This document shows positions 56,736 through 63,700 of a stretch of 64,000 bases of DNA, in pieces. The translations under genes were made by a program, and so were the position numbers. Source of the stretch: Paenibacillus sp. PvR098 (GTDB taxonomy: Bacteria > Bacillota > Bacilli > Paenibacillales > NBRC-103111); the NCBI RefSeq assembly GCF_017833255.1, contig NZ_JAFIBU010000001.1:1860001-1924000 (forward strand), given 5' to 3'. Position 1 is the first letter of the stretch; each line of letters opens with the position of its first letter. The notes under the pieces are model-generated. The model did not search any database. It was not told where the DNA came from and worked only from the letters and a program-made list of their open reading frames with translations.

Positions 56736-57462
56736 CGCGCTTCACCCCTTCCTCCAACAGCTGTGCCAAATGCATTACGCGTACCGGCTTGTTCTCTTTA
56801 TTTAATCGACCGCCAATATTCATCAAACACCCCATATCCGTACCGACGAGCACGTTTGCGTTAGTCTTGCACACGTTGGCCGCTTTCTCGCACACCATCG
56901 CCTCCGACATGTCCGCCATCTTGACCGCGAAGGTGCCGCCGAAGCCGCAGCAGTCCTCTTTATAAGGTAAATCGATCAACTCCAGCCCTTTGACATGAGC
57001 CATCAGCTCGCCGGGTTCCTCTTTGACGCCTAAGAGACGCATGGCATGGCAGGAGGGATGGTACGTGACTTTTTCCGGAAACTCCGCATCCATGTCCTTT
57101 ATCCTGAGCACCTGGACCACAAATTGGGAAAATTCGTATGTTTTTTCGATCAGTCGCTCCGCTTTAGCCTTCCATTCAGGTTCATGCTCAAACAATTGCG
57201 GATAGTAATGATGCACCATTCCCGTACAGGAGCCCGATGGCGATACCACATAATCACTGTATTCGAATGCGCGAATCCAATTGCGCGCTACTTCGCGCGC
57301 TTCGTCTTGATAACCGCTGTTGTACGCGGGTTGGCCGCAGCAGGTCTGCAGCTCAGGGAAATCGACCTCGCAGCCGTATCGGTGCAGCAGTCTAACGACA
57401 CTCTCGCCGACTTCCGGATACAGCTGATCGGCCAGACATGTAATGAACAAGGAAACTCTCAT
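56713..57462 (-). CDS. lutA: lactate utilisation protein A (CCG domains)
   Basis: 249 residues. Two cysteine-rich CCG domains (LQTCCGQPAYNSGY and EDCCGFGGTFAVK) as in GlpC/GlcF-type subunits, which bind an Fe-S cluster or link to the quinone pool. First gene of lutABC; the ATG at 57462 has AAGGATGG upstream. Confidence 0.93.
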   Translation of the reverse strand: MRVSLFITCLADQLYPEVGESVVRLLHRYGCEVDFPELQTCCGQPAYNSGYQDEAREVARNWIRAFEYSDYVVSPSGSCTGMVHHYYPQLFEHEPEWKAKAERLIEKTYEFSQFVVQVLRIKDMDAEFPEKVTYHPSCHAMRLLGVKEEPGELMAHVKGLELIDLPYKEDCCGFGGTFAVKMADMSEAMVCEKAANVCKTNANVLVGTDMGCLMNIGGRLNKENKPVRVMHLAQLLEEGVKRGESGGRK

Positions 57463-57494
57463 GGAAATCCATCCTTTTCGTATGAGCTCTCTTA

Positions 57495-57515
57495 CTTGTC
57501 AGGTTATCAGATAAG
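57495..57515. promoter_or_regulatory. candidate LutR operator before lutA
   Basis: CTTGTC-AGGTTATCA-GATAAG, an imperfect inverted repeat (one mismatch) in the 121-bp lutR-lutA gap, about 33 bases from the lutA start. GntR/FadR-type regulators bind such short dyads. Inferred from location. Confidence 0.4.
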
Positions 57516-57583
57516 TTGTCTTTTGAAAAGGGGGGTCTGGAAATTTTTAGAGCGATGCATTCCAGCCTCATTCAATTAGGAAT

Positions 57584-58297
57584 CTATGATTTCAGAAATT
57601 TAAGCAAAATCTGCTCGACATGGAACAAATGTCGCCTCATCTCCTCTTGCGCCGCTGCCGCATTCCTGCCGCGAATGGCTTCGTACACCGCTTGGTGCTC
57701 CCGCCAAAGCTGGATCGACACCTGCCGATTCGCATACATCTCCAGCCTCCGGGTCTCGCGGATCGCCGTCTGCATTTGGGACGAGATGGAATCGATCAGC
57801 CGCACGATGATTGAATTATGCGTTGCTTCGGCCAAAATAAGATGGAATTCGATATCCGACCGTTCTCCTTCCTCCTCATCGCCAAGGTGCTCCTCCATTC
57901 GCTTCAGCACCGCCTCAAACTTGCGGAGGTCATCATCCGTCCGCTTCTCTGCCGCCACAGCTGCTCCGGCAATCTCCAGCGCCTTCCTTGCCTCGATCAG
58001 CTCGAGCACCGTCTCCTTGCTCATCAGCAGTGAATCGAACTCCGGTAGTCCCACATCCTGCGATTCGATACTGCGCACATAGCTGCCCTCGCCCTGATGT
58101 ATCTCCACTAGCCCCATCGCCTTCAGTGCGCTGAGCGCTTCCCTTACGGTAGAGCGGCCTACCTGGAATCGTTCGGACAGCTCCTTCGTTGACGGAAGCT
58201 TCTCTCCAGGCTTCAGTCCTCCGGATACAATCTGCTCCTTGATTTGGTCTGCAATCACTTCATAAATTTTACGCGATTTGATCTTTTGGATTTCCAC
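57584..58297 (-). CDS. lutR: GntR/FadR-family regulator of lactate use
   Basis: 237 residues. N-terminal GntR winged helix (KLPSTKELSERFQVGRSTVR) and an all-helical FCD ligand-binding domain with metal-binding D/H residues (DIEFHLILAEATHN, REHQAVYEAIRGRNAAAA). GTG start at 58297 with AGGAGG upstream. Position directly before lutABC on the same strand identifies it as the LutR/LldR-type repressor. Confidence 0.9.
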   Translation of the reverse strand: MEIQKIKSRKIYEVIADQIKEQIVSGGLKPGEKLPSTKELSERFQVGRSTVREALSALKAMGLVEIHQGEGSYVRSIESQDVGLPEFDSLLMSKETVLELIEARKALEIAGAAVAAEKRTDDDLRKFEAVLKRMEEHLGDEEEGERSDIEFHLILAEATHNSIIVRLIDSISSQMQTAIRETRRLEMYANRQVSIQLWREHQAVYEAIRGRNAAAAQEEMRRHLFHVEQILLKFLKS

Positions 58298-58382
58298 CTC
58301 TTCGTCCTCCTGTCTGTCGTGTTCTAAGCTATTCCCATTATACCTCGATTCCTTAGGAGTACAACCAAGGCAGAGCCATACC

Positions 58383-58453
58383 TGGTAAGAAAAACTACTA
58401 TCGGGGTCCTTTCAAAGATGCCTGACCGTTATTAGCGGTAGTTTTTCTTGGTA
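58383..58453. repeat. long inverted repeat upstream of lutR
   Basis: AAGAAAAACTAC near 58387 is matched by GTAGTTTTTCTT near 58439-58450, with outer GGTA/TACC also pairing, around a ~40-base interior. Could be a terminator-like structure or a relic of a small mobile repeat. The rest of 58298-58552 holds nothing recognisable. Confidence 0.5.
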
Positions 58454-58552
58454 CCATCATATCTCAGTTCCTTTAACGCTTTACTGAACTTAAAATTCTG
58501 TAACGTTCAAAAAAAAAACGCCGAACCTAAGTTCGGCAGCTTCCTTCTCTCG

Positions 58553-58747
58553 TTAAAACATGAGCGCGACCGCATCTCTACCTTTCATCCCCGGCGTGAT
58601 GCCAAGCGCCTCAGCACCGTAGGTTACGGATTCCAGCGTGGCTTCCAGCAGCTCCTCGATCGTCTTGACACCCGTTGCACGTCCGGCAATAATGCCCCGC
58701 TCCTTCAACCGCTCGTTTAACAGCCCCACGTCCAGCGCTCCGCACAT
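58553..58747 (-). pseudogene. yunC: 3' part of yunC (DUF1805), cut off by an integrative element
   Basis: 64 codons read MCGALDVGLLNERLKERG followed by a YGAEALGITPGMKGRDA end, the C-terminal two-thirds of the YunC/DUF1805 family. The N-terminal ~40 codons are 4.15 kb away at 62887-63007. The shared MCGA codons fall on the att repeat, so the original gene rejoins perfectly to ~102 codons. The truncated frame starts at ATG 58747 by chance and lacks the first strands of the fold. Confidence 0.85.
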
Positions 58748-58752
58748 GATAT
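58735..58752. other. left attachment site (att core repeat)
   Basis: GCGCTCCGCACATGATAT matches the right copy at 62887-62904 in 17 of 18 positions (13 contiguous, GCGCTCCGCACAT). It lies within yunC codons for MCGA. Confidence 0.85.
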
Positions 58753-58808
58753 GATGGCGTAAACATCCTTATGCAACTAGTTATTTAAAGACTCGATCAT
58801 TCAACAGA

Positions 58809-58833
58809 TCACACATGGATCACAAGGGTCACC
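58809..58833. repeat. left-end TCACA repeats, possible integrase arm sites
   Basis: TCACA at 58809 and 58820 and TCACC at 58829, spaced 11 and 9 bases, just inside the left att site at the integrase gene's 3' end. Matching repeats occur near the right end (62709-62757). Confidence 0.5.
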
Positions 58834-59938
58834 ATTTCAACATTTCATCCAATTTGTCAGCAGCAGCTTGCTGCATACTCGGGAGCACATGGCTGTACAC
58901 ATCAAGTGTGACTCCAATTTTTGAATGTCCCAGCCGCTCTGATATCACCTTCACGTTAATATTTTTTTCTATCAGCATGGTAGCGTGAGTATGACGCAGC
59001 GAATGAAATGAAATATGAGGTAAACCGGATCCTTTTACATCTTTTATATAATGTTTTGTTAAGTTAGCTGGAAATACGGTCCCGCCATTTTTCAAGTTAA
59101 ATATTACCAAATCTAAATCGGTAAATTCTTCTGCTGTATTTTTAAAGGTGACATAATCCTCATATTGCTTTGTTAAAGTACGAATTAACTGAGCTGGAAG
59201 CGAGATTGTTCTTTCTCCTGAACTCGTTTTGGCACCACTTTTTAACCTCTTCCCATAATGAGTCAGTGTCTGACTCACGGTTATGGTTTTTTCACCAAAA
59301 TTGACGTCCTTCCACCGCAAGCCTAATATTTCACCCTGGCGCATCCCGGTTGACAGCGCGAGAGCATAGACACAAAAAAATCTCCTGTTCTTTGTAAACT
59401 CTAAAAACTGATTCGCTTGATTGACTGTCCATACTTTCAATTCTTGCTTCTGACTTTTGGGCAGCTTTACTTTTCTCATATGATTTTCTTTCATGTATTT
59501 GTAATCTACAGCCGAATCAAAAGCCAGTTTAATCAATGTACAAACCCGATCTATTGTATTACGAGCGTACCCGGCTTGATGCATCTCATTAACAAATTTC
59601 TGACATACGATTGGATTTAGCTCCTGTAATTTCATCGTCCCCATCTTTGGAATAATATGATTCTTTAAATACAGTGTGTTGTTATAATAACTCGTCTCTT
59701 CACATTCTAATTTTTTTACGTTCTCAAGCCAATAGGTCATAAACTCGCTAACCGACTGTTTATTCGTCCCGATATACCCTTCTTCTTTTACTTCTGTTTG
59801 AAGCGTGATCAGTACATCGTTAGCGTCTCTCTTTGTCTTAAACCCTTTTCTTCGGACTTGCTTTCTTTTGCCGTTAACATAATGGTCAAAGACAAATTCC
59901 CATTTCTTTGTTTTCTGATTTTGAAAAATAGAAGCCAA
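58829..59938 (-). CDS. int: tyrosine-type site-specific integrase
   Basis: 369 residues from TTG 59938, chosen for the GGAGGG site seven bases upstream; the frame is open to 59968. An N-terminal arm-binding segment (WEFVFDHYVNGKRKQVRRKG) is followed by a SAM-like core-binding domain. The catalytic domain has Arg in ALSTGMRQGEILGLRW, the HSLRHTHATML box, His/Lys region RLGHSKIGVTLDVYSHV with the nucleophilic Tyr. It is a Tn916/phage-like integrase and adjoins the left att site, as expected for the enzyme that inserted the element. Confidence 0.93.
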   Translation of the reverse strand: MASIFQNQKTKKWEFVFDHYVNGKRKQVRRKGFKTKRDANDVLITLQTEVKEEGYIGTNKQSVSEFMTYWLENVKKLECEETSYYNNTLYLKNHIIPKMGTMKLQELNPIVCQKFVNEMHQAGYARNTIDRVCTLIKLAFDSAVDYKYMKENHMRKVKLPKSQKQELKVWTVNQANQFLEFTKNRRFFCVYALALSTGMRQGEILGLRWKDVNFGEKTITVSQTLTHYGKRLKSGAKTSSGERTISLPAQLIRTLTKQYEDYVTFKNTAEEFTDLDLVIFNLKNGGTVFPANLTKHYIKDVKGSGLPHISFHSLRHTHATMLIEKNINVKVISERLGHSKIGVTLDVYSHVLPSMQQAAADKLDEMLKW

Positions 59939-59955
59939 CGTTAATCCCTCCGTTT

Positions 59956-60147
59956 TTAGTACATACAATAAAAACAGAGCTGAATATGTGATCTGTTGTC
60001 TAACGAATTAATCACACATGGTCTAGCTCCATGATGAACCAAGTACCTATGACCCACTTTTATGGAACGAAATTCTGCGCATCCATTTTTCATCACCTCT
60101 TTTGGTTCGTAACATATGCGGTTTACGATTTGTCCTATTACAGCCAA
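59956..60147 (-). pseudogene. decayed excisionase relic
   Basis: The frame contains EFRSIKVGHRYLVHHGARP, which lines up with FPSKKLGRRYLVHEQVF in the intact excisionase-like gene at 62318. The upstream helix-turn-helix half is not recognisable, the frame has no ribosome site and starts with TTG. Position directly before the integrase is the usual place for xis. Confidence 0.45.
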
Positions 60148-60170
60148 TAGAGGAGTTTTTTTTTTTGCAC

Positions 60171-60206
60171 AAAAAAAGACCCGCTGTCATTCACGACAGC
60201 GGGTTG
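60171..60206 (-). terminator. terminator after the chemoreceptor gene
   Basis: On the minus strand ACCCGCTGTC / GACAGCGGGT with a 6-base loop, followed by CTTTTTTTGTG and a further T-tract. Confidence 0.85.
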
Positions 60207-60213
60207 TTTGGGA

Positions 60214-61947
60214 CTACACTTTGAATTTACTTATCACATCCTGCAGATCTTGAGCCATTCTGGTTAAAGCTTCCGCAGAAGCTGATATTTCCTCCATCGA
60301 GGCATTTTGTTCTTCTGCTGAAGCAGCCACGTTCTGAGTATTTCCTGACGATTGCTCGGCAATGTGAGCTACGCCTTCCATCATCTCCGCCATGTTTTGC
60401 CCACTCGAATTCACTTGTTCGATAATAGCGGATACCTCTTGAGATTCAGAGACAACCTGTTCAATCGCCTTTACAATATCCCTGAAGGACTCACCGCTCA
60501 GATGAACCATGTGAATTCCTTCTTTGACGATAGATGCGCCTTCATTCATGGATTGTACAGCTTTGTCCGCTTCGGCTTGAACCTCCCCGATCAGATTGCG
60601 AATTTGGCCTGCCGCGTTACCTGATTGTTCCGCTAATTTCCTTACTTCATCAGCTACCACAGCAAACCCTCGTCCATGTTCCCCTGCGCGCGCAGCTTCT
60701 ATTGCAGCATTTAAAGCGAGTAAGTTTGTTTGATTCGCAATTTCCGTAATCATCTGTACAATGTGGCCAATTTCCTTTGATTTTTCACCAAGTGCATTAA
60801 TTACCTCTGCTGTGTGACCAGCTGAGCGCTGCATACTGTTCATTTGCTCTACAGCCTGGGATACCACTTGATTGCCTGCATTCGCTTTATCGCTTGCCGT
60901 CATCGTCAAATCGGCTACTGACTGAATAGACACTGCAGCCTGATTCATCCCTCTCGAAATTTCTGCCGCTGCCTCATTGGCTTCTGTAGCGCTTTGAACC
61001 TGCTTTTCTGACCCTAAAGCCACTTCTTGAATGGCCATTGAAATTTGTTCCGTCGCTTTACTAGTCTGTTCAGCACTCGCAGATAATTCTTGCGCTGTTG
61101 CGGCAACCTGCTCAGAATTCATTCCGACTTCGCCGATCAAATGACGAAGATTTTGTTTCATCAGATTAAAGGAAATCGCCAAATCGCCAATTTCATCACG
61201 GTTTTTCACTTTAATATCACCTTCTATAAGGATACCCTGTGAAATTTTTTGAGCACCTTCTGCTATGGCTGCAATGGGTCTTGTAATCATTCGAGAAATG
61301 ATTACACCGATTACAATAGCCAGAACGAAACTAACAATGCTCAGGGTAATGACCGTTGTGAGTACGGAACTGACCAAGTCAGAATTCGCTTTACTTCCCT
61401 CTTCCATATTATGGGCTTGATCCATAGCTACTTGATTTGATATGTCTCTAATTTTTCCTGACAAAGGAAATAAGACTTGAACGGAATGACGATTCGCCTC
61501 AGCCGGATTGCTTTTCATCAAATTGATGACTGCATCTGCATTGCTTTGGAATTCGGCATTAAATATTTGAAGCGTTTGTAGCGCTTCCAAAAGCTCTGGT
61601 CTTTGAACCATTTCGTATGTAACCTTTATTTCTTCATTCATTGCATTAATAGCCGTAGATACGATTTCTTCGGAGCCTTCTTCCTGTAGTAACACCCCTC
61701 GCATACCTGCGACTTGCTGAGAAGCATTATACTGGATATCTTTTGCATTGGCCAATATCGCTGCCCGGCGATCAACCAGATCGGAGAACGATTCTTCTAC
61801 CTTATTGATATTGTAATACGAGATAAAACTAACCATTCCAAGAAGTATGGATACACATAAAAATCCGCCAACCAACTTTTTTCCAACCGTCCATCTTATT
61901 GATAATTTTTTTCTGAAGAATAGCTTTTTCCCAATCTTAAATTTCAT
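60214..61947 (-). CDS. methyl-accepting chemotaxis protein (element cargo)
   Basis: 577 residues from the ATG at 61947 (AAAGAGAGTG upstream). TM1 ~25-47, periplasmic/extracellular four-helix-bundle sensor ~48-195, TM2 ~196-222, HAMP ([18 protein letters not shown]), then the coiled-coil signalling domain with the hairpin tip [20 protein letters not shown] and [18 protein letters not shown]. Gln/Glu-rich methylation helices are present. It ends in ISKFKV without a CheR-binding pentapeptide. Ligand unknown. Its leader holds a c-di-GMP-I riboswitch, tying chemoreceptor production to the motile/sessile second messenger. Confidence 0.92.
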   Translation of the reverse strand: MKFKIGKKLFFRKKLSIRWTVGKKLVGGFLCVSILLGMVSFISYYNINKVEESFSDLVDRRAAILANAKDIQYNASQQVAGMRGVLLQEEGSEEIVSTAINAMNEEIKVTYEMVQRPELLEALQTLQIFNAEFQSNADAVINLMKSNPAEANRHSVQVLFPLSGKIRDISNQVAMDQAHNMEEGSKANSDLVSSVLTTVITLSIVSFVLAIVIGVIISRMITRPIAAIAEGAQKISQGILIEGDIKVKNRDEIGDLAISFNLMKQNLRHLIGEVGMNSEQVAATAQELSASAEQTSKATEQISMAIQEVALGSEKQVQSATEANEAAAEISRGMNQAAVSIQSVADLTMTASDKANAGNQVVSQAVEQMNSMQRSAGHTAEVINALGEKSKEIGHIVQMITEIANQTNLLALNAAIEAARAGEHGRGFAVVADEVRKLAEQSGNAAGQIRNLIGEVQAEADKAVQSMNEGASIVKEGIHMVHLSGESFRDIVKAIEQVVSESQEVSAIIEQVNSSGQNMAEMMEGVAHIAEQSSGNTQNVAASAEEQNASMEEISASAEALTRMAQDLQDVISKFKV

Positions 61948-61982
61948 AAATAACACTCTCTTTCTGATTTCTCAATAGTAAA

Positions 61983-62015
61983 ATAAAAGTGGCTATTCCA
62001 TAATGAAATAGCCAC
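61983..62015 (-). terminator. riboswitch expression-platform terminator
   Basis: GTGGCTATT / AATAGCCAC (9 bp, 9-base loop) followed on the minus strand by TTTTATTTTA. It lies between the aptamer and the chemoreceptor ribosome site, so it can end transcription before the gene. Confidence 0.8.
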
Positions 62016-62029
62016 CTTGTTTACGGTTA

Positions 62030-62125
62030 ACTATATTCGGTAACCCGGCGATCATAGCTTCTTAAGCTTTAGATCCGTGGCTTTGCGTCTCCGACTTTCG
62101 ACGGATTTGCCTTTATCTAATTATA
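62030..62125 (-). ncRNA. cyclic-di-GMP-I (GEMM-I) riboswitch
   Basis: Read on the minus strand: GATAAAGGCAAATCCGTCGA, then AAGTCGGAGACGCAAAGCCA, then CGGATCTAAAG, a variable arm, and GATCGCCGGGTTACCGA. These are the conserved GEMM-I elements in order: J1/2 GGCAAA, the P2 stem capped by a GAAA tetraloop, GACGCAAAGCC-ACGG, CTAAAG, and GCCGGGTTACCGA. It is 15-20 bases upstream of an intrinsic terminator and ~90 bases before the chemoreceptor ATG. Ligand choice (c-di-GMP versus cGAMP variants) and on/off sense cannot be settled by eye. Confidence 0.9.
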
Positions 62126-62162
62126 GGACTTCAATCCTAATATCTAATATATCAGATTTTGT

Positions 62163-62208
62163 CGAAAAAATAAACACATTTTAGGTAATTATTGTATTTA
62201 TTTTTTCG
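62163..62208. terminator. terminator-like hairpin between the excisionase and chemoreceptor units
   Basis: Perfect 12-bp arms CGAAAAAATAAA / TTTATTTTTTCG around a 22-base AT-rich loop, symmetrical on both strands. It would end the excisionase transcript before the riboswitch promoter region. Confidence 0.6.
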
Positions 62209-62317
62209 CCGAACAAAAGATCAAACATAAGGCCACAAAAATGGAGCCAGTATCGATGTGACATATTGTCAACTCATTCTGCCACATACACCGACTCTGA
62301 AAAAATACCATATTTAG

Positions 62318-62503
62318 CTAATTAATAGAACCTGAACTTTTTAGCCAGTTTTCAAATACTTGCTCATGCACTAAATATCTCCGTCCTAATTTTTTAGAAG
62401 GAAATTGGCCGCTCTTAATGATCTCATAAGCCCGATCTCGCCCGATGCCCATTTTCCTCATGATGTCCTTCACACCCAACATGACTTTACCGTTATCCTC
62501 CAT
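62318..62503 (-). CDS. excisionase-like helix-turn-helix protein
   Basis: 61 residues: VKDIMRKMGIGRDRAYEIIK winged-helix recognition part, then KKLGRRYLVHEQVFENWLKS, the typical excisionase/MerR-type wing. AGAGGTGA precedes the ATG at 62503. Small DNA-binding proteins of this type direct excision or regulate integrase in Tn916-like and phage elements. Adjacent to the right end of the element. Confidence 0.8.
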   Translation of the reverse strand: MEDNGKVMLGVKDIMRKMGIGRDRAYEIIKSGQFPSKKLGRRYLVHEQVFENWLKSSGSIN

Positions 62504-62886
62504 GATTGTTCACCTCTCTTTGCTACGACATATGCTCGTTTTGAGTTGTCCTATTCCTAAATCGTCTTATGTTAAGTACACTATAGATCTACTTTGCATT
62601 GAATATAGACAAAGGCACCCTCGGTTAGGAGAGTGCCTTTATACGTATCAGGAAGGGCAATACCGTCGCCCAGCGGTTTTTTATAATCCTTCTTTGATCA
62701 CAATAGAGTCACATCATTGGTCACAGGGTCACAAAAATAGTCACAAAAACGGGTCACTTTTAGTACTTTAAAAGAATCTCTAAGTAACTAGCAGTAAATA
62801 AAGAATAGTGGCTAAACGCTTGTCCGACTCGGAATTTGCCGATTTGATAAGGGATTAGAATTGGGGTACATATTAAATTATATTAT
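62504..62886. other. right-end non-coding region of the element
   Basis: No gene seen. Contains a hairpin AAAGGCAC-CTC / GAG-GTGCCTTT at 62611-62640 (weak terminator-like) and the TCACA array at 62709-62757. Probable integrase/excisionase binding region. Confidence 0.5.
62709..62757. repeat. right-end TCACA array, possible integrase arm sites
   Basis: TCACA at 62709, 62721, 62729 and 62741 and TCACT at 62754, mostly GTCACA in context, spaced 12, 8, 12 and 13 bases. About 130 bases inside the right att site. The same motif recurs at the left end (58809-58833). Confidence 0.55.
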
Positions 62887-63007
62887 GCGCTCCGCACATA
62901 ATATAGCCTTTATCTGTAGTAACGACAAGCAGCGTTGTTTTGGGCAGCTTCACTTCGACCGCAAGTGCGGTGCGTCCTCCCAAATCCATCGGTTCCATTC
63001 GTATCAT
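62873..63007 (-). pseudogene. yunC: 5' part of yunC (DUF1805), interrupted by the element
   Basis: Starts at ATG 63007 with AAGAGGAG upstream and reads MDLGGRTALAVEVKLPKTTL then DKGYIMCGA, the N-terminal part of YunC, before passing into element DNA and stopping four codons later (HNII). Joined to 58553-58747 across the att repeat it restores a normal ~102-residue YunC. Confidence 0.85.
62887..62904. other. right attachment site (att core repeat)
   Basis: GCGCTCCGCACATAATAT, matching 58735-58752 except at one position. On the minus strand it encodes the MCGA codons of yunC. Confidence 0.85.
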
Positions 63008-63164
63008 AATAAGCACTCCTCTTAACAAGGGTATGCTGTCAGTATATGTATGTCCGGTTCCAAGCGTGCTTTGTCGGCATGTATCCAATAAGGACCTACT
63101 GCTTTCAAACCCGAAAAAGTGGTATAGTATAAATAAGTATTCCGAATTAAAAGAGGTGACGTCA

Positions 63165-63665
63165 ATGGAGAGAGATAATCCGCACAAGCGCAAGTTTTTG
63201 TTCAACGTGGACATCATGATTGAGGATGAAACCAATGGACGTGCCTTGGAAACGCTGTTGCATCTGTTAAATACGAAGCTTATAGAGGATTATCAAATTA
63301 AGCAAGGAGTGGAATTAGGTAAAAGAATCGAAGTGGCTTTGAACGGATCGGCGATCAAGAAAATCGAGATACCGACGGAGGCAAAGACAGCCCCTGCCCT
63401 GAATAAAAAGAACAGCAAAGCTGAAGAACCTTACCATCCGGAGAGCGACCCGCACAAGCATATCTGGGAACAAATGATGACATTTCAGCAAAACAATACC
63501 TTGATCCGCCTGTCCATCGTCAAAGGCAAGGGCATCAAGCTCAGCATGCCCTGTCGAATCATCAGCGTCGACCCGGCAAGCGGTAATTTGACAGTCTATC
63601 ATGTGGACGAGAAAAAAGTATATCTTCTCAAAATCAACGAAATCGACGATTATGTCATACATTAA
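63165..63665 (+). CDS. hypothetical protein, divergent from yunC
   Basis: 166 residues from the ATG at 63165 (AGAGGTGA six bases upstream; the open frame to 62940 is antisense to yunC). N-terminal KRKFLFNVDIMIEDETNGRA suggests a short strand-helix domain. A charged linker (ALNKKNSKAEEPYHPESDPH) precedes a beta-rich C-terminal part (IRLSIVKGKGIKLSMPCRII ... VYLLKINEIDDYVIH). Soluble; no family recognised. Confidence 0.65.
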   Translation: MERDNPHKRKFLFNVDIMIEDETNGRALETLLHLLNTKLIEDYQIKQGVELGKRIEVALNGSAIKKIEIPTEAKTAPALNKKNSKAEEPYHPESDPHKHIWEQMMTFQQNNTLIRLSIVKGKGIKLSMPCRIISVDPASGNLTVYHVDEKKVYLLKINEIDDYVIH

Positions 63666-63674
63666 TGGTGAAAT

Positions 63675-63700
63675 ACCGTCCGCTCAGGACGGTCCTTCAT
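63675..63700. terminator. short hairpin at the convergent gene ends
   Basis: ACCGTCC-gctca-GGACGGT, ten bases after the plus-strand stop and overlapping the EAL gene stop; only a weak T-tract (CTTCATTT) follows. Confidence 0.5.

Larger units (their letters stand above)
58735..62904. mobile_element. ~4.15-kb integrative element inserted in yunC, carrying integrase, chemoreceptor and excisionase-like gene
   Basis: Bounded by an 18-bp direct repeat (one mismatch) inside the split yunC gene. Contents, all on the minus strand: excisionase-like protein (62318-62503), c-di-GMP-I riboswitch and chemoreceptor (60214-62125), a decayed excisionase relic and a tyrosine integrase (58829-59938). TCACA repeats sit just inside both ends. 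The element is visibly more AT-rich than flanking DNA. No replication, conjugation or phage structural gene is present, so it is a minimal integrated unit or the remnant of a larger one. Confidence 0.85.

Noticed and set aside
58553-58747. Intact 64-residue gene
   Set aside because: It is the 3' part of yunC; its ATG is an internal Met codon and the missing N-terminal codons are at the other end of the inserted element.
62940-63164. 75-residue N-terminal extension of the hypothetical protein at 63165
   Set aside because: It is antisense to yunC and has no ribosome site; AGAGGTGA marks the ATG at 63165.
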